A DNA stretch of 64,000 bases from Bacteroides muris (ex Afrizal et al. 2022). GTDB lineage: Bacteria; Bacteroidota; Bacteroidia; Bacteroidales; Bacteroidaceae. This document shows, one piece after another, positions 8,988 to 21,127 of this stretch. A program made the translations under genes and the position numbers. Location: the NCBI RefSeq assembly GCF_004793475.1, contig NZ_SRYZ01000003.1, positions 62,001 to 126,000 on the forward strand, read 5' to 3'. The notes beneath the pieces were generated by a model that saw only the letters and a program-made list of their open reading frames with translations, searched no databases and had not been told where the DNA came from. Numbering within the stretch: position 1 is the stretch's first letter; each line of letters starts with the position of its first letter.

Positions 8988-11900
8988 TCAGAGAGTTACG
9001 CTCAGACCTACGGAAACGGTGCGCGACAAAGGATATACGTTACCGCCACGTCCACCGCTGATGGTTTCGGGGTCGAAAAGCTTAATCAGGCTGGTACCGG
9101 TCCAGAGGTTCTCGCCCGACACATATACACGCAGGTTCTGGAAACCGGCCTTGTTTACGATGCTACGCGGCAATGTGTAGCCCACTTGCAGGTTCTTCAA
9201 GCGAATGTACGAGGCATCTTGCAAGTAACGGCTCTGCGTTTCGTGGTTCTGTTTGCTGTCAAAACGGGGACGAGGATAGTAAGCATTAATATTGGCAGGA
9301 ATCTGATGACCTTCCAGACCTACAGGCTCTTCACGGAAATAGTCTTGATGTTCCTTGAAGCCCATAGACCACCAGCTGCTATCTGTAGTACCCCAGAAGA
9401 TGTCGGAGTTCTGGAAGTAGTCGCGCTTCATCACTCCCTGGAAGAGGGCGCGAATATCGAAACCTTTGTAAGCGGCATTCAAGTCGATACCGAACAAGAA
9501 ACGAGGAGTATCATTGCCTATGACAGTCAAGTCGCCATGATCATCGAGTGTCTGTGCGCCGCGAGTAATACCGGGCTTTCCATCCAAGTCGGCATACATA
9601 ATGTCACCCGCACCCCATTTTTTAGAACCAATCTGGTCTTGTCCGCCTACCTGTGCAATGTGTTTTTTCATCTCTTCTTCTGTCTTGGCAATGCCTACCG
9701 TCTGGAAGCCCCAGATTTCGCCAAGTTCGCGTCCGGCAATAAAGTTGCCATTACCGATGGCGTTGGTGGGGTTACCCGGATAACTTTCTACATACGTGCG
9801 GGCATCGGAAAGGTTGAACTTGACCCCATAATCCAAGCCAAAGTTCGTCTGGTCGCGCCAACCCAACGTAAGTTCCCAACCCACCGTCTTCAAGTCACAG
9901 TTGTTAGTCTTTGGAGTAGCGATACCCAATGTAGCCGGAAGCTCCGGTGCCGGACCTACCATATTGTCGGTAAAACGGGTATATACATCGAAAGTACCGG
10001 TAAGTCGGTTATTCAAAAATCCGAAGTCGATACCCACATTCCAAGTGCGTACGGTTTCCCAAGAGAGTGCCGTACTAATCAACTCGCCCACATAAGCTGC
10101 ATTGGGGCGTACACCATTCTGCAACCATTTGCCACCGGCCATATTCAGTGTCATCAAACGATAAGTGGGATACCAGTCATTGGTGTTCATATTGCCCAGC
10201 TGACCATAGCTGGCACGAAGTTTCAACTGGTTGCATACATCTGCGAAATCTTCCCAGAAAGACTCTTGCGCAATGTTCCATCCCAAAGAGAAGGAGGGAG
10301 AAAACTGCCAGCGGTTTCCTTCGCGGAAACGTGAAGAACCGTCGTAGCGGAAGTTGGCTTCGGCCATATAGCGGCCTTGATAGTCGTAGTTCAAGCGACC
10401 GAAGAAACCGGCTGTAGCCCATTCGTTGCGGTAGCCTCCCAATTCATTGGCTTGTTCTTTTCCTCCACCGTCCAAACCGGAGATAAGGTCGAGTTCAGGC
10501 AAGTCTTCGGATTGCAAACCATATCCCTTGGCACTAAAGAAACGTTGGCGCATCTCTTCACTTTGGAAACCGACCATGACCTTGAAGTTGTGGTCATCAT
10601 TCAGCGTAAGCGAATAATTTGAATAGATGTTCCAGTTGGCATAGTTCTCTTTCTTATAATCCTGATAGAGGCTGCTGGTGCCTTTTGTATCAATGATATT
10701 GCCGTTCACATCGTGATTGTAAACCGGAAGAGATATTTCGCGAGTGTCGCTATCAAGTGTACTATAGTTGAACTCCACGTGAGTCACCCAGTTCTTGATG
10801 GGCTCAAATATCAAAGCTGCCTGATGGTACAAACGGTCGCTTTGCCAATTACGGTCACCTCCCAAAGCCAACTGTCCGGGAATACCGCCACCATTGTTAT
10901 CGAAGTAATAGCCGTTTTCATCATATACACTGAGGTTGGGCCATGTTTGGCGACCTATGTTCTCATACAAGCCCCCATCACCATTACTACCTGCGCTGAA
11001 AGCCGTCGGGCGAAGCATATCCTGACGGACAAAGCGCATACTGTAATTGAACTTCATCCAGGCGGTAAGTTCGGCGTTCACTTTGGCTGTGGCATTGAAA
11101 CGCTTCATATTGTCAGTACCGTGACGGAGCAAACCACCCTGGTCCAAATAACCCAATGACGCATAATAACTTATTTTTTCGCTACCGCCGCTGATGCTTA
11201 CATTATGTTCCTGCGAGAACACATTGTCTCGATAAATCTCAGAGAACCAGTCCGTATTGGCACAACTGGTGAGGTACGGGTCGCCTTCGGGCTTACCCCA
11301 AACCTTACCATCGGTTACGATACCACCCCTGTTTGTCTTGCCGGCAGCTTGCCAGTCAATCATCTTTTGCATCACATCCGGTGTAAAAATAGCTTGTGTA
11401 TCAGCATTGCGAGCTGCCTCGTTGAAGAAGTTGGCAAACGTATAAGAGTCCATTTGTTCGGGCATATTGATAGGACTTCCCCAACGGAAACTGTTGTTGT
11501 AGTTTACGGTAGCCTTGCCGCTCTTGCCTTTTTTGGTGGTAATCAAAATGACACCGAAAGGCGCACGGCTACCATAGATAGAAGAAGCTGCGGCATCTTT
11601 CAATACGGAAACGCTCTCGATGTCCTGCGGATTCACCAAGTTCAAGTCGCCTTCCATACCGTCAATCAATACAAGCGGACTGCCACTTGATCCCTTACCG
11701 ATGGTACCGTTACCACGGATGTTGATAGAAGCCGTCTTATCCAAAGCACCACTTGAGGAACTGATTTGCAAACCCGGCACCAAACCTTGCAAAGCTTGCG
11801 TGGCATTGGTCACCGGACGGGATTCAAGGTCTTTGGCAGTAGCCAACCCTACCGAACCGGTCAGGTTCACCTTCTTCTGCGTACCAAAACCTACTACCAC

Positions 11901-12254
11901 CACTTCGTCCAGCACCTCGGTGTCTTCTTTCAAAGTAATGGCCATCGAAGTTTTCCCGGCCACAGGAATTTCCTGAGTGGCATAACCGATAAAACTGATA
12001 ACCAATGTGGCATCCGAAGGAACATTCAGAGAGAAGTTACCGTCTATATCGGTAATAGTACCATTGGCAGTATTACCTTTCTCTACTACACTGGCACCGA
12101 TGACCGGTCCCAGTACATCGTTAACCACACCTTTTACATGAACTGTTGAACTTTGGGCGTTCACGAACTGAACATTCAACAGGAGAATCATACAAACTGC
12201 CAAAGCGATAAACGCCTTCAGTCCGAATTCTTCAAAGAATCTCTGTCTTTTCAT
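8988..12254 (-). CDS. SusC/RagA-family TonB-linked outer-membrane transporter
   Basis: A 1088-residue TonB-dependent glycan importer. After the signal peptide (ALAVCMILLLNVQFVNAQ) come a carboxypeptidase-regulatory-like domain (VKGVVNDVLGPVIGASVVEKG), the TonB-box region (LDEVVVVGFGTQKKVNLTGSV), the plug (ATQALQGLVPGLQ, PLVLIDGMEGDL, SVLKDAAASSIYGSRAPFGV) and a 22-strand barrel ending SVGLSVTL. The ATG at 12254 was preferred to 12299 because the product then starts MKRQRFFEEFG with a normal signal; the upstream 15 residues lack features. It has its own -7 box (12326-12333) and follows the HTCS gene, which probably activates it. Confidence 0.96.
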   Translation of the reverse strand: MKRQRFFEEFGLKAFIALAVCMILLLNVQFVNAQSSTVHVKGVVNDVLGPVIGASVVEKGNTANGTITDIDGNFSLNVPSDATLVISFIGYATQEIPVAGKTSMAITLKEDTEVLDEVVVVGFGTQKKVNLTGSVGLATAKDLESRPVTNATQALQGLVPGLQISSSSGALDKTASINIRGNGTIGKGSSGSPLVLIDGMEGDLNLVNPQDIESVSVLKDAAASSIYGSRAPFGVILITTKKGKSGKATVNYNNSFRWGSPINMPEQMDSYTFANFFNEAARNADTQAIFTPDVMQKMIDWQAAGKTNRGGIVTDGKVWGKPEGDPYLTSCANTDWFSEIYRDNVFSQEHNVSISGGSEKISYYASLGYLDQGGLLRHGTDNMKRFNATAKVNAELTAWMKFNYSMRFVRQDMLRPTAFSAGSNGDGGLYENIGRQTWPNLSVYDENGYYFDNNGGGIPGQLALGGDRNWQSDRLYHQAALIFEPIKNWVTHVEFNYSTLDSDTREISLPVYNHDVNGNIIDTKGTSSLYQDYKKENYANWNIYSNYSLTLNDDHNFKVMVGFQSEEMRQRFFSAKGYGLQSEDLPELDLISGLDGGGKEQANELGGYRNEWATAGFFGRLNYDYQGRYMAEANFRYDGSSRFREGNRWQFSPSFSLGWNIAQESFWEDFADVCNQLKLRASYGQLGNMNTNDWYPTYRLMTLNMAGGKWLQNGVRPNAAYVGELISTALSWETVRTWNVGIDFGFLNNRLTGTFDVYTRFTDNMVGPAPELPATLGIATPKTNNCDLKTVGWELTLGWRDQTNFGLDYGVKFNLSDARTYVESYPGNPTNAIGNGNFIAGRELGEIWGFQTVGIAKTEEEMKKHIAQVGGQDQIGSKKWGAGDIMYADLDGKPGITRGAQTLDDHGDLTVIGNDTPRFLFGIDLNAAYKGFDIRALFQGVMKRDYFQNSDIFWGTTDSSWWSMGFKEHQDYFREEPVGLEGHQIPANINAYYPRPRFDSKQNHETQSRYLQDASYIRLKNLQVGYTLPRSIVNKAGFQNLRVYVSGENLWTGTSLIKLFDPETISGGRGGNVYPLSRTVSVGLSVTL

Positions 12255-12325
12255 TGTATAAACTTTAAGATTAAACATTAAATTATTTGTCATTATCACA
12301 CTATATCATGCTGTGAAAACCGCGA

Positions 12326-12333
12326 CAAATATA
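12326..12333 (-). promoter_or_regulatory. -7 box of the SusC-SusD-GH43 operon
   Basis: TATATTTG on the minus strand fits TAnnTTTG exactly, 71 nt before the susC-like ATG. Upstream of it CATAATTCT occurs twice (12362-12370 and 12407-12415), a possible direct-repeat site for the AraC-type domain of the neighbouring HTCS regulator. Confidence 0.5.
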
Positions 12334-12512
12334 AAAGTCTGTCCACCAACAGCACTCCAATCATAATTCTGTTTGGTCGAATTATAGTCTACAGAGCTAT
12401 TTGAAACATAATTCTACCCTGAAAAACAGCACAACATATGCCTCGGGCACTAAACAGTACGGGGATGTTCCAAGTAACGGAATCCGACGGACAACAAGCG
12501 CGTTGACAATTC

Positions 12513-15500
12513 TCATTCAGTAAAACGTTCCAGATATTCGGTAGGCAACATGCCGAATTCTTTCTTAAAGCAGGAACTGAAATATTTAGGATCATTGAAG
12601 CCCACTGCATATGCCAAGTCTGAGATACGAACGACTCTGCCCTTCTCTTCCATAATGCGACAAGCAGCCTTCAAGCGGATATTGTTGATGAAAGCGGAAG
12701 TATTAAGCCCGGTAAGCGATTTAAGCTTCCTATATAAAGTAGACTTGCTGGTACCCATTTCATCCACAAACTGAAGCTGACCAAAATCGCAATCTTCCAG
12801 ATGGCGGTTTACGCAATCAATGGCGCGCTGCATGAACTCCTCGTCCAGACTGGTATAGTTAAGGTCTTTTACCTCAAACGCCAACTGATTCTTGAAATCA
12901 TGCGCCGCACGCTCCTTCGATTTCAGCAGATTACGGATGCGTGCATGCAGCACGGTCAGATTGAAAGGCTTGCTGATGAAGGCATCAGCCCCCACCTCGT
13001 AGGCTTCGGCGCGGTCTTCTTCCTTGTTTTTGGCCGTGAGCAACAGCACCGGTATGTGGCTGATTTCAAGTTTGTTCTTTACATACTTGCAAAGCTCTAT
13101 GCCGTCCATCACAGGCATCATGACATCGGTCACAATCAAATCTACCTCTTCATTGTCGGCTATGGTAACGGCTTCCCGCCCATTTTCAGCAGTAATCACG
13201 TTGTAGTCGCGGCGAAGCAGGCGCACCATGAGCCGGAGCAACTCTTCATTATCCTCCACCACCAGAAGAGTGTGCTGCTTGGATTTTCCCGAAGCAGCGT
13301 CGGCATCTGCCTCCGCAGTAGCACCTTCCTCGTAGGTAATCATCTTTTGTACGGGAAGTACCGCCTCTTCGTCTATCTGTTCTTCTTTGAAATAGGAGCG
13401 GTCTATGGGCAACGTCACAATAAATTCGGAACCTCTGTTTTCTTCACTCTCCACACAGATGGTTCCACCGTGCAAATCGACCAAATCTTTTGTCAAAGAG
13501 AGACCGATTCCCGTCCCGATGGTGTTATGTTTGCGGTAATCCCCTTCATAGAATCGTCTGAACAAAGTTTTCTGTTTTTCCTTAGAAATACCGCATCCAT
13601 CGTCTTTCACCCGCAACCGGACGAAGTCCTTGTCATCGGCATACGACAAGGTCACTTGTATATAGCCCCCTTCTTTATTGTACTTCGAGGCGTTGGAGAG
13701 CAGGTTGTACAGAATTTTGTCGAGCTTGTCCGTATCAAAGTAACCGGATATGGATTCCGGGTCGCAAAGCAGGGAGAAGTGTATCTTGCGCTTCTTGATA
13801 AGCGGTTTGAAGGATTCTGTCTCGTTCTTCACAAAAGCCGCCACATCGCCAGGCGATACACGCAGTTTCAAATTTCCAGTTTCGGCTTTGCGAAATTCCA
13901 GTATCTGCTGCAGCAAGCGAATCAACCGACGGATGTTGTTCGTCATCACCGTATAAAGTTCCTCTTGTCCCGGAACCTGCATTTTCAGCTCATCTACCGT
14001 GGCCGAAATGATGGTAAGCGGAGTGAGCAATTCGTGGGTGATATTGGTAAAGAACTGAAGTTTGGCATGATTCAGTTCATCGGATTTCGACTTTTCGAGC
14101 TGGCGCAACTGCAATTCGTTGCGCAGCATCATGCGGTTGTGGGCTGCCTGATAGATGAAGTAGGCAGTCACGCTTGCCAACAGCACGTAAATGACATAAG
14201 CCCACCACGTAGCCCAGAATGGCGGCAGCACCTCCACGCTCAGTTCCCGAATCTCGCCACTCCATACCCCGTTTTCACTGGTGGCTTTCAGGCGGAACCG
14301 GTAAGTGCCGCTTTTCAGATTATTATAATAGGCAAAGCGGCGACTCGCATCCACGTATTGCCAGTCATCGTCAAATCCTACAAGCTGATAGGCATATCGG
14401 TTCAGATTCGGGTTCTTATAGGTGAGCGAAGCAAACTCGATACTGAAATTATTGTATTCGTATGGCAATCTTATCTTCTCTGCAAACACGGGCAACGCAG
14501 AAGAAATGCACTTCCTTACATCAGGCTCCAAGGCAGCAAGCGAACGGTTGAATATTTTTATATCTGTAATAAGGTAGTGCACTCCTTCACCCGAATTTTT
14601 CAAGTTGGCGGGGGAAAAGCTGTTGCAGCCCTTATTCGTACCGAAAAACAATTCACCGTCTCGACGGCAAGCAGAGTGCGGCAGAAAGAAGTTGTCCAGC
14701 AATCCATCTGCCGTAGTATAAACACGCACTGCATACAAATCCTCATCAGCGGGAACATATAATTGCACCAATCCGGTGTTTGTCCCCATCCACAAATTGC
14801 CTTGTCCGTCCTCCTCGATAGAGGCAATCAGGTCGCCGGATATATTGTACCGGCGGTTCTTTTCGGCAAACAGCTTTTGTTTACGGTCATACAGATACAA
14901 GCCTCCTCCCTCGGATCCTGCCCACAGCCGTCCACTCTTGTCTACGTGCAGGCACAACACCGAGTTGACGGCCAAGCGTTTATTGTCGAAACTATAGTTG
15001 CTGAACTTCAGCGTTTCGGGTTGCTCCACATTGCCGGTAATGTGAATGATGCCACAGTTGGCAGTAGCTATCCAGATGCTGCCATCCGTATCTTCCACAA
15101 TGTCCTTTATATGATACCAACCGACCGAACCGCCATTTTCAAAAGGCATTACTCCAAACTTATAATATCCGCCATCTGCAAGGCTCACGCCCATACCTCC
15201 ACGGCATCCCACCCAGCAGTTCTTGCGGCTGTCTTCGTACAAAGCCGATACACAGAAAGAGAACAGGTATTCGGCATTGTCCTCGGTCAGTACTTTCACT
15301 TTTTCTCCTTTCTTATAGATAAGAAGTCCTCCATCATACGTGCCGAACCAAAGTTCTCCATTCGCACGCTGGATGACGGTGTTGACAGTAGGCACACTCT
15401 CCACTTCGGAGAATTCCGGAATACGGGTATAGAAGGTCAGTTTACCGGTTTCATAATCCTTGCGGGCCAGCCCATAGCTTCCCGTACCCAGCCACAGGTT

Positions 15501-16655
15501 CTTCTCCGCATCGGCAAAAACGGCACGGACTGCTGCCGTAGGAACACCCTCTCTAACCAAATCCAACAGATGGCTGTCAAACGGAGGAGTTTTCGTATCT
15601 ACCATCAATATTCCCCCTCCGATGGATCCTAACCAGATATTATTGGAACGGTCGCGCAGCAATGAGTTTATTTCGTCGCAAGGCAGATGAAAGGATGAAT
15701 TTCCGGGCTTATAATTAATGAAGCGCCCCGGCTTACTCCGTTCCATAATACTAAGACCGGAACGGGTGCCAATCCACAACGTACGGGTATGCACATCTTC
15801 CACGATGTCATACACGATATTGTCCGAAAGGCTTGTCTCATCTCCTGCCTTATAGCTATATTTCGTATAGGCAAGCTTTCTGAAGTCTTTGGGATTATTC
15901 AGCCGAAAGAGGCCGCAGTCCCATCCGCCTACCCAAATATCCTTCTTTGAATCTTGGTAAATAACATGAGCGGAGTTTCGTTCATTCAGCGCAGGATAAG
16001 CATAAAACCGGTTCTCCTCCGTGGAATAGCGAAAAAGCCCGTTCGACCAGGTTCCAATCCACAAGTCACCGTCCACATCCTCCATCAATGACTTGACGGA
16101 CATTCTTTTGAGCACCCCACCCGTCAGTCGTTCATCATACAATATCAAGGAATCTTTATCCGAATCATAAAGGCACAATCCGCTATCCGTGCCCACCCAC
16201 ACTTCATTCTGTTTCGTAACCAGCAAGCAAGACACCAAGTTATTGGGAATGGAGGAGGCGACATATTGGCGTATCTCTCCCGTCTTCTTGTTGAGCTTGT
16301 TCAGTCCCTCCGGCGTTCCGGCCCACAAATTGCCGTCGTAATCATCGGCAAGACAATAAATATTATTATTGGTCAACAGTCCGGGTGCATACAGATTCGA
16401 CTTATAGACAGTGACCTGGTAGCCGTCGTATTTGCAAAGCCCGTAACGGGTAGCCAGCCAGATAAATCCTTCCCTATCCTGATATATCTTCTGGACTTCA
16501 TCGGTGGGCAGTCCGTCGAGTGTGGTCACTTGCTTGAACTTCAAGTCCAAGATTGCTTCCATGCCGGCAGCCGGCAATGCGCAAGGAAGCAACGCAAAGA
16601 TAACAAGCAACAGATTTTTATTACGAAGCAAGAAAGATTTATATTGTTTTTTCAT
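12513..16655 (-). CDS. Hybrid two-component system regulator (HTCS) of the glycan locus
   Basis: A 1380-residue one-protein sensor and activator. After the signal region comes a large periplasmic two-propeller sensor with repeated WLATRYGLCKYDGY, LWAGTPEGLNKL and WIGTRSGLS units. A Y_Y_Y domain follows (YAYQLVGFDDDWQYV), then one membrane segment (WATWWAYVIYVLLASVTAYF). The cytoplasmic part holds a HisKA phosphoacceptor H874 (FFTNITHELLTPLT), an ATPase (DDGCGISKEKQ, GTGIGLSLTKDLVDLHGG), a receiver with D1177 (DLIVTDVMMPVMDG) and a C-terminal AraC-type HTH (RISDLAYAVGFNDPKYFSSCFKKEFG). It lies directly upstream of SusC and presumably senses a breakdown product of the locus's polysaccharide. 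Confidence 0.96.
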   Translation of the reverse strand: MKKQYKSFLLRNKNLLLVIFALLPCALPAAGMEAILDLKFKQVTTLDGLPTDEVQKIYQDREGFIWLATRYGLCKYDGYQVTVYKSNLYAPGLLTNNNIYCLADDYDGNLWAGTPEGLNKLNKKTGEIRQYVASSIPNNLVSCLLVTKQNEVWVGTDSGLCLYDSDKDSLILYDERLTGGVLKRMSVKSLMEDVDGDLWIGTWSNGLFRYSTEENRFYAYPALNERNSAHVIYQDSKKDIWVGGWDCGLFRLNNPKDFRKLAYTKYSYKAGDETSLSDNIVYDIVEDVHTRTLWIGTRSGLSIMERSKPGRFINYKPGNSSFHLPCDEINSLLRDRSNNIWLGSIGGGILMVDTKTPPFDSHLLDLVREGVPTAAVRAVFADAEKNLWLGTGSYGLARKDYETGKLTFYTRIPEFSEVESVPTVNTVIQRANGELWFGTYDGGLLIYKKGEKVKVLTEDNAEYLFSFCVSALYEDSRKNCWVGCRGGMGVSLADGGYYKFGVMPFENGGSVGWYHIKDIVEDTDGSIWIATANCGIIHITGNVEQPETLKFSNYSFDNKRLAVNSVLCLHVDKSGRLWAGSEGGGLYLYDRKQKLFAEKNRRYNISGDLIASIEEDGQGNLWMGTNTGLVQLYVPADEDLYAVRVYTTADGLLDNFFLPHSACRRDGELFFGTNKGCNSFSPANLKNSGEGVHYLITDIKIFNRSLAALEPDVRKCISSALPVFAEKIRLPYEYNNFSIEFASLTYKNPNLNRYAYQLVGFDDDWQYVDASRRFAYYNNLKSGTYRFRLKATSENGVWSGEIRELSVEVLPPFWATWWAYVIYVLLASVTAYFIYQAAHNRMMLRNELQLRQLEKSKSDELNHAKLQFFTNITHELLTPLTIISATVDELKMQVPGQEELYTVMTNNIRRLIRLLQQILEFRKAETGNLKLRVSPGDVAAFVKNETESFKPLIKKRKIHFSLLCDPESISGYFDTDKLDKILYNLLSNASKYNKEGGYIQVTLSYADDKDFVRLRVKDDGCGISKEKQKTLFRRFYEGDYRKHNTIGTGIGLSLTKDLVDLHGGTICVESEENRGSEFIVTLPIDRSYFKEEQIDEEAVLPVQKMITYEEGATAEADADAASGKSKQHTLLVVEDNEELLRLMVRLLRRDYNVITAENGREAVTIADNEEVDLIVTDVMMPVMDGIELCKYVKNKLEISHIPVLLLTAKNKEEDRAEAYEVGADAFISKPFNLTVLHARIRNLLKSKERAAHDFKNQLAFEVKDLNYTSLDEEFMQRAIDCVNRHLEDCDFGQLQFVDEMGTSKSTLYRKLKSLTGLNTSAFINNIRLKAACRIMEEKGRVVRISDLAYAVGFNDPKYFSSCFKKEFGMLPTEYLERFTE

Positions 16656-16678
16656 AATTATAAGATTTGTCTTTGTTG

Positions 16679-16686
16679 CAAAAATA
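16679..16686 (-). promoter_or_regulatory. -7 box of the HTCS gene
   Basis: TATTTTTG on the minus strand matches TAnnTTTG exactly, 23 nt before the ATG at 16655. Confidence 0.5.
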
Positions 16687-16836
16687 GTCAGATTCTTTTA
16701 AAGCCACTGCCATGCAAAGGAAGAAATATAGTTCATTCTACTCCGCAAATAGTTCTGCACGCTATTCCAACGTCCGGAATTATTCAAATTCCACCCTTTT
16801 GCATCCAAATTCCCTTGGGAAACCGGCAGAAGTTTT

Positions 16837-16844
16837 TAACTTTG
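16837..16844 (+). promoter_or_regulatory. -7 box retained before a dead gene
   Basis: TAACTTTG matches TAnnTTTG exactly and lies 25 nt before the old ATG of the Tat-signal gene remnant at 16870. The promoter seems better preserved than the gene. Confidence 0.45.
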
Positions 16845-16869
16845 TCAAGAAACCAAACATCACAAGAAA

Positions 16870-17036
16870 ATGCCCCCCGAAGAGATTTTCTCAAGAAGAG
16901 TCTGGCAGGGACCTTGCTTTTAGGAACAGCCGCCTTGCCACAACCCCTAGCCGCCATTGCCTCGGAAACGACAGCTGCCAAAGCCAAGCGTCCCCAAAGC
17001 AGACGAGTTGTCCTGATAAGCCCGGACGGGCGAAGC
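16870..17036 (+). pseudogene. 5' fragment of a Tat-exported protein (alkaline-phosphatase/pyrophosphatase-like)
   Basis: ATG at 16870 reads MPPEE, but with one more C in the six-C run 16873-16878 it reads MPPRRDFLKKSLAGTLLLG, a classic twin-arginine signal. This is followed by an Ala-rich stretch and KRPQSRRVVLISPDG. The VVLISPDG motif recalls the metal-binding start of alkaline-phosphatase-superfamily enzymes. Similarity ends there, about 60 codons in, and the sequence passes into the tag upstream region. I infer a frameshift plus a 3' deletion. The family assignment rests on one motif and is tentative; the Tat signal is clear. A promoter box remains at 16837. Confidence 0.55.
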
Positions 17037-17123
17037 TCCGGACTGCCTGTCCAAATAAAACTTATAACTTGTTTATTCGCAATGAAAGCAATATCTTAGC
17101 ACCTCATTACAAAAATAACGCTT

Positions 17124-17696
17124 ATGCAAGACATAATAAACGGACGCTGCGGCTGGTGCGGAACCGACGAGCTGTATGTGAAATACCACGATGAAGAGTG
17201 GGGGAAACCGGTGACAGACGACAAGACGTTATTCGAATTTCTTGTACTGGAAAGTGCCCAGGCGGGACTGAGCTGGATAACCATCCTCAAAAAGCGGGAA
17301 GGCTACCGCAAAGCCTTTTGCAATTTCGATGCCGGGCAAGTGGCACAAATGACCGATGAAGACGTGGAACGACTGATGCAGTCTGACGGCATCGTGAGAA
17401 ACCGCCTGAAAATCAAGTCGACCATTACCAATGCCCGGTTGTTTCTTGCCATACAGAAGGAATTCGGCAGCTTTTATAACTACACGTTATCCTTCTTTCC
17501 CGGCCGAAACCCCATTATCAACCATTTTCAGTCGTTGAGTGAGATTCCGGCATCGTCTCCCGAGTCCGACGCCATGAGCAAAGACATGAAAAAACGGGGA
17601 TTCAAGTTCTTCGGCTCTACCATCTGCTATGCCCATCTACAAGCCTCGGGGTTTATTAACGACCATCTGACAGATTGCATTTGCCGGAAAAAATAA
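17124..17696 (+). CDS. tag: DNA-3-methyladenine glycosylase I
   Basis: A 190-residue cytoplasmic base-excision repair enzyme that removes 3-methyladenine from alkylated DNA. It has the family start CGWCGTDELYVKYHDEEWG, the core LFEFLVLESAQAGLSWITIL and the C-terminal zinc region GSTICYAHLQASGFINDH with the closing Cys of TDCICR. Length and motifs are normal. It is a housekeeping gene lying inside the polysaccharide locus, between the HTCS gene and the GH2 gene and convergent with the latter. A weak -7-like TATCTTAG lies 32 nt upstream of the ATG. Confidence 0.95.
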   Translation: MQDIINGRCGWCGTDELYVKYHDEEWGKPVTDDKTLFEFLVLESAQAGLSWITILKKREGYRKAFCNFDAGQVAQMTDEDVERLMQSDGIVRNRLKIKSTITNARLFLAIQKEFGSFYNYTLSFFPGRNPIINHFQSLSEIPASSPESDAMSKDMKKRGFKFFGSTICYAHLQASGFINDHLTDCICRKK

Positions 17697-17752
17697 GCCG
17701 TATCCATGATATAAACAAAGAAACAGACAGAAACAAGCAAAGCTTCAATGCA

Positions 17753-17788
17753 AAGCGGTCGCCTTTCCGATGGGGAGGGCGACCGCTT
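17753..17788. terminator. Hairpin between convergent tag and GH2 genes
   Basis: AAGCGGTCGCC (17753-17763) and GGCGACCGCTT (17778-17788) are perfect 11-bp complements with a 14-nt loop. The GC-rich stem between two convergent genes suits a bidirectional terminator, though the T-run is poor. Confidence 0.65.
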
Positions 17789-17822
17789 CCGTATTATACA
17801 GTCTGTTTCTCAGTCTGCAATT

Positions 17823-20993
<3,171 letters not shown>

Positions 20994-21061
20994 CTACTTC
21001 AAGAAGAGAATCGGCCCAAAAAGGATGAATATTTGCTCACGGAAGCAATTTTCCACGACTC

Positions 21062-21127
21062 ACGCCTCTGAAAGGGGAGGGAAAACGGACTGTATACTAT
21101 CTTCCCCCCACCTTTCGAAAGAGGTGT
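21062..21127. repeat. Imperfect inverted repeat after the GH51 gene
   Basis: CCTCTGAAAGGGGAGGG on the left and CCCCCCACCTTTCGAAAGAGG on the right form an imperfect dyad that reaches the GH51 stop. It probably forms a hairpin that ends or stabilises the GH51 transcript. It contains no gene. Confidence 0.4.

Noticed and set aside
12801..14762. A 653-codon open frame opposite the HTCS gene
   Set aside because: It lies wholly antisense to a clear sensor kinase, has no domain and reflects the codon bias of the real gene.
16266..17099. A 277-codon plus-strand gene including the Tat-signal stretch
   Set aside because: Its first half is antisense to the HTCS gene; only the last ~60 codons look like protein, and these fit better to a remnant starting at 16870.
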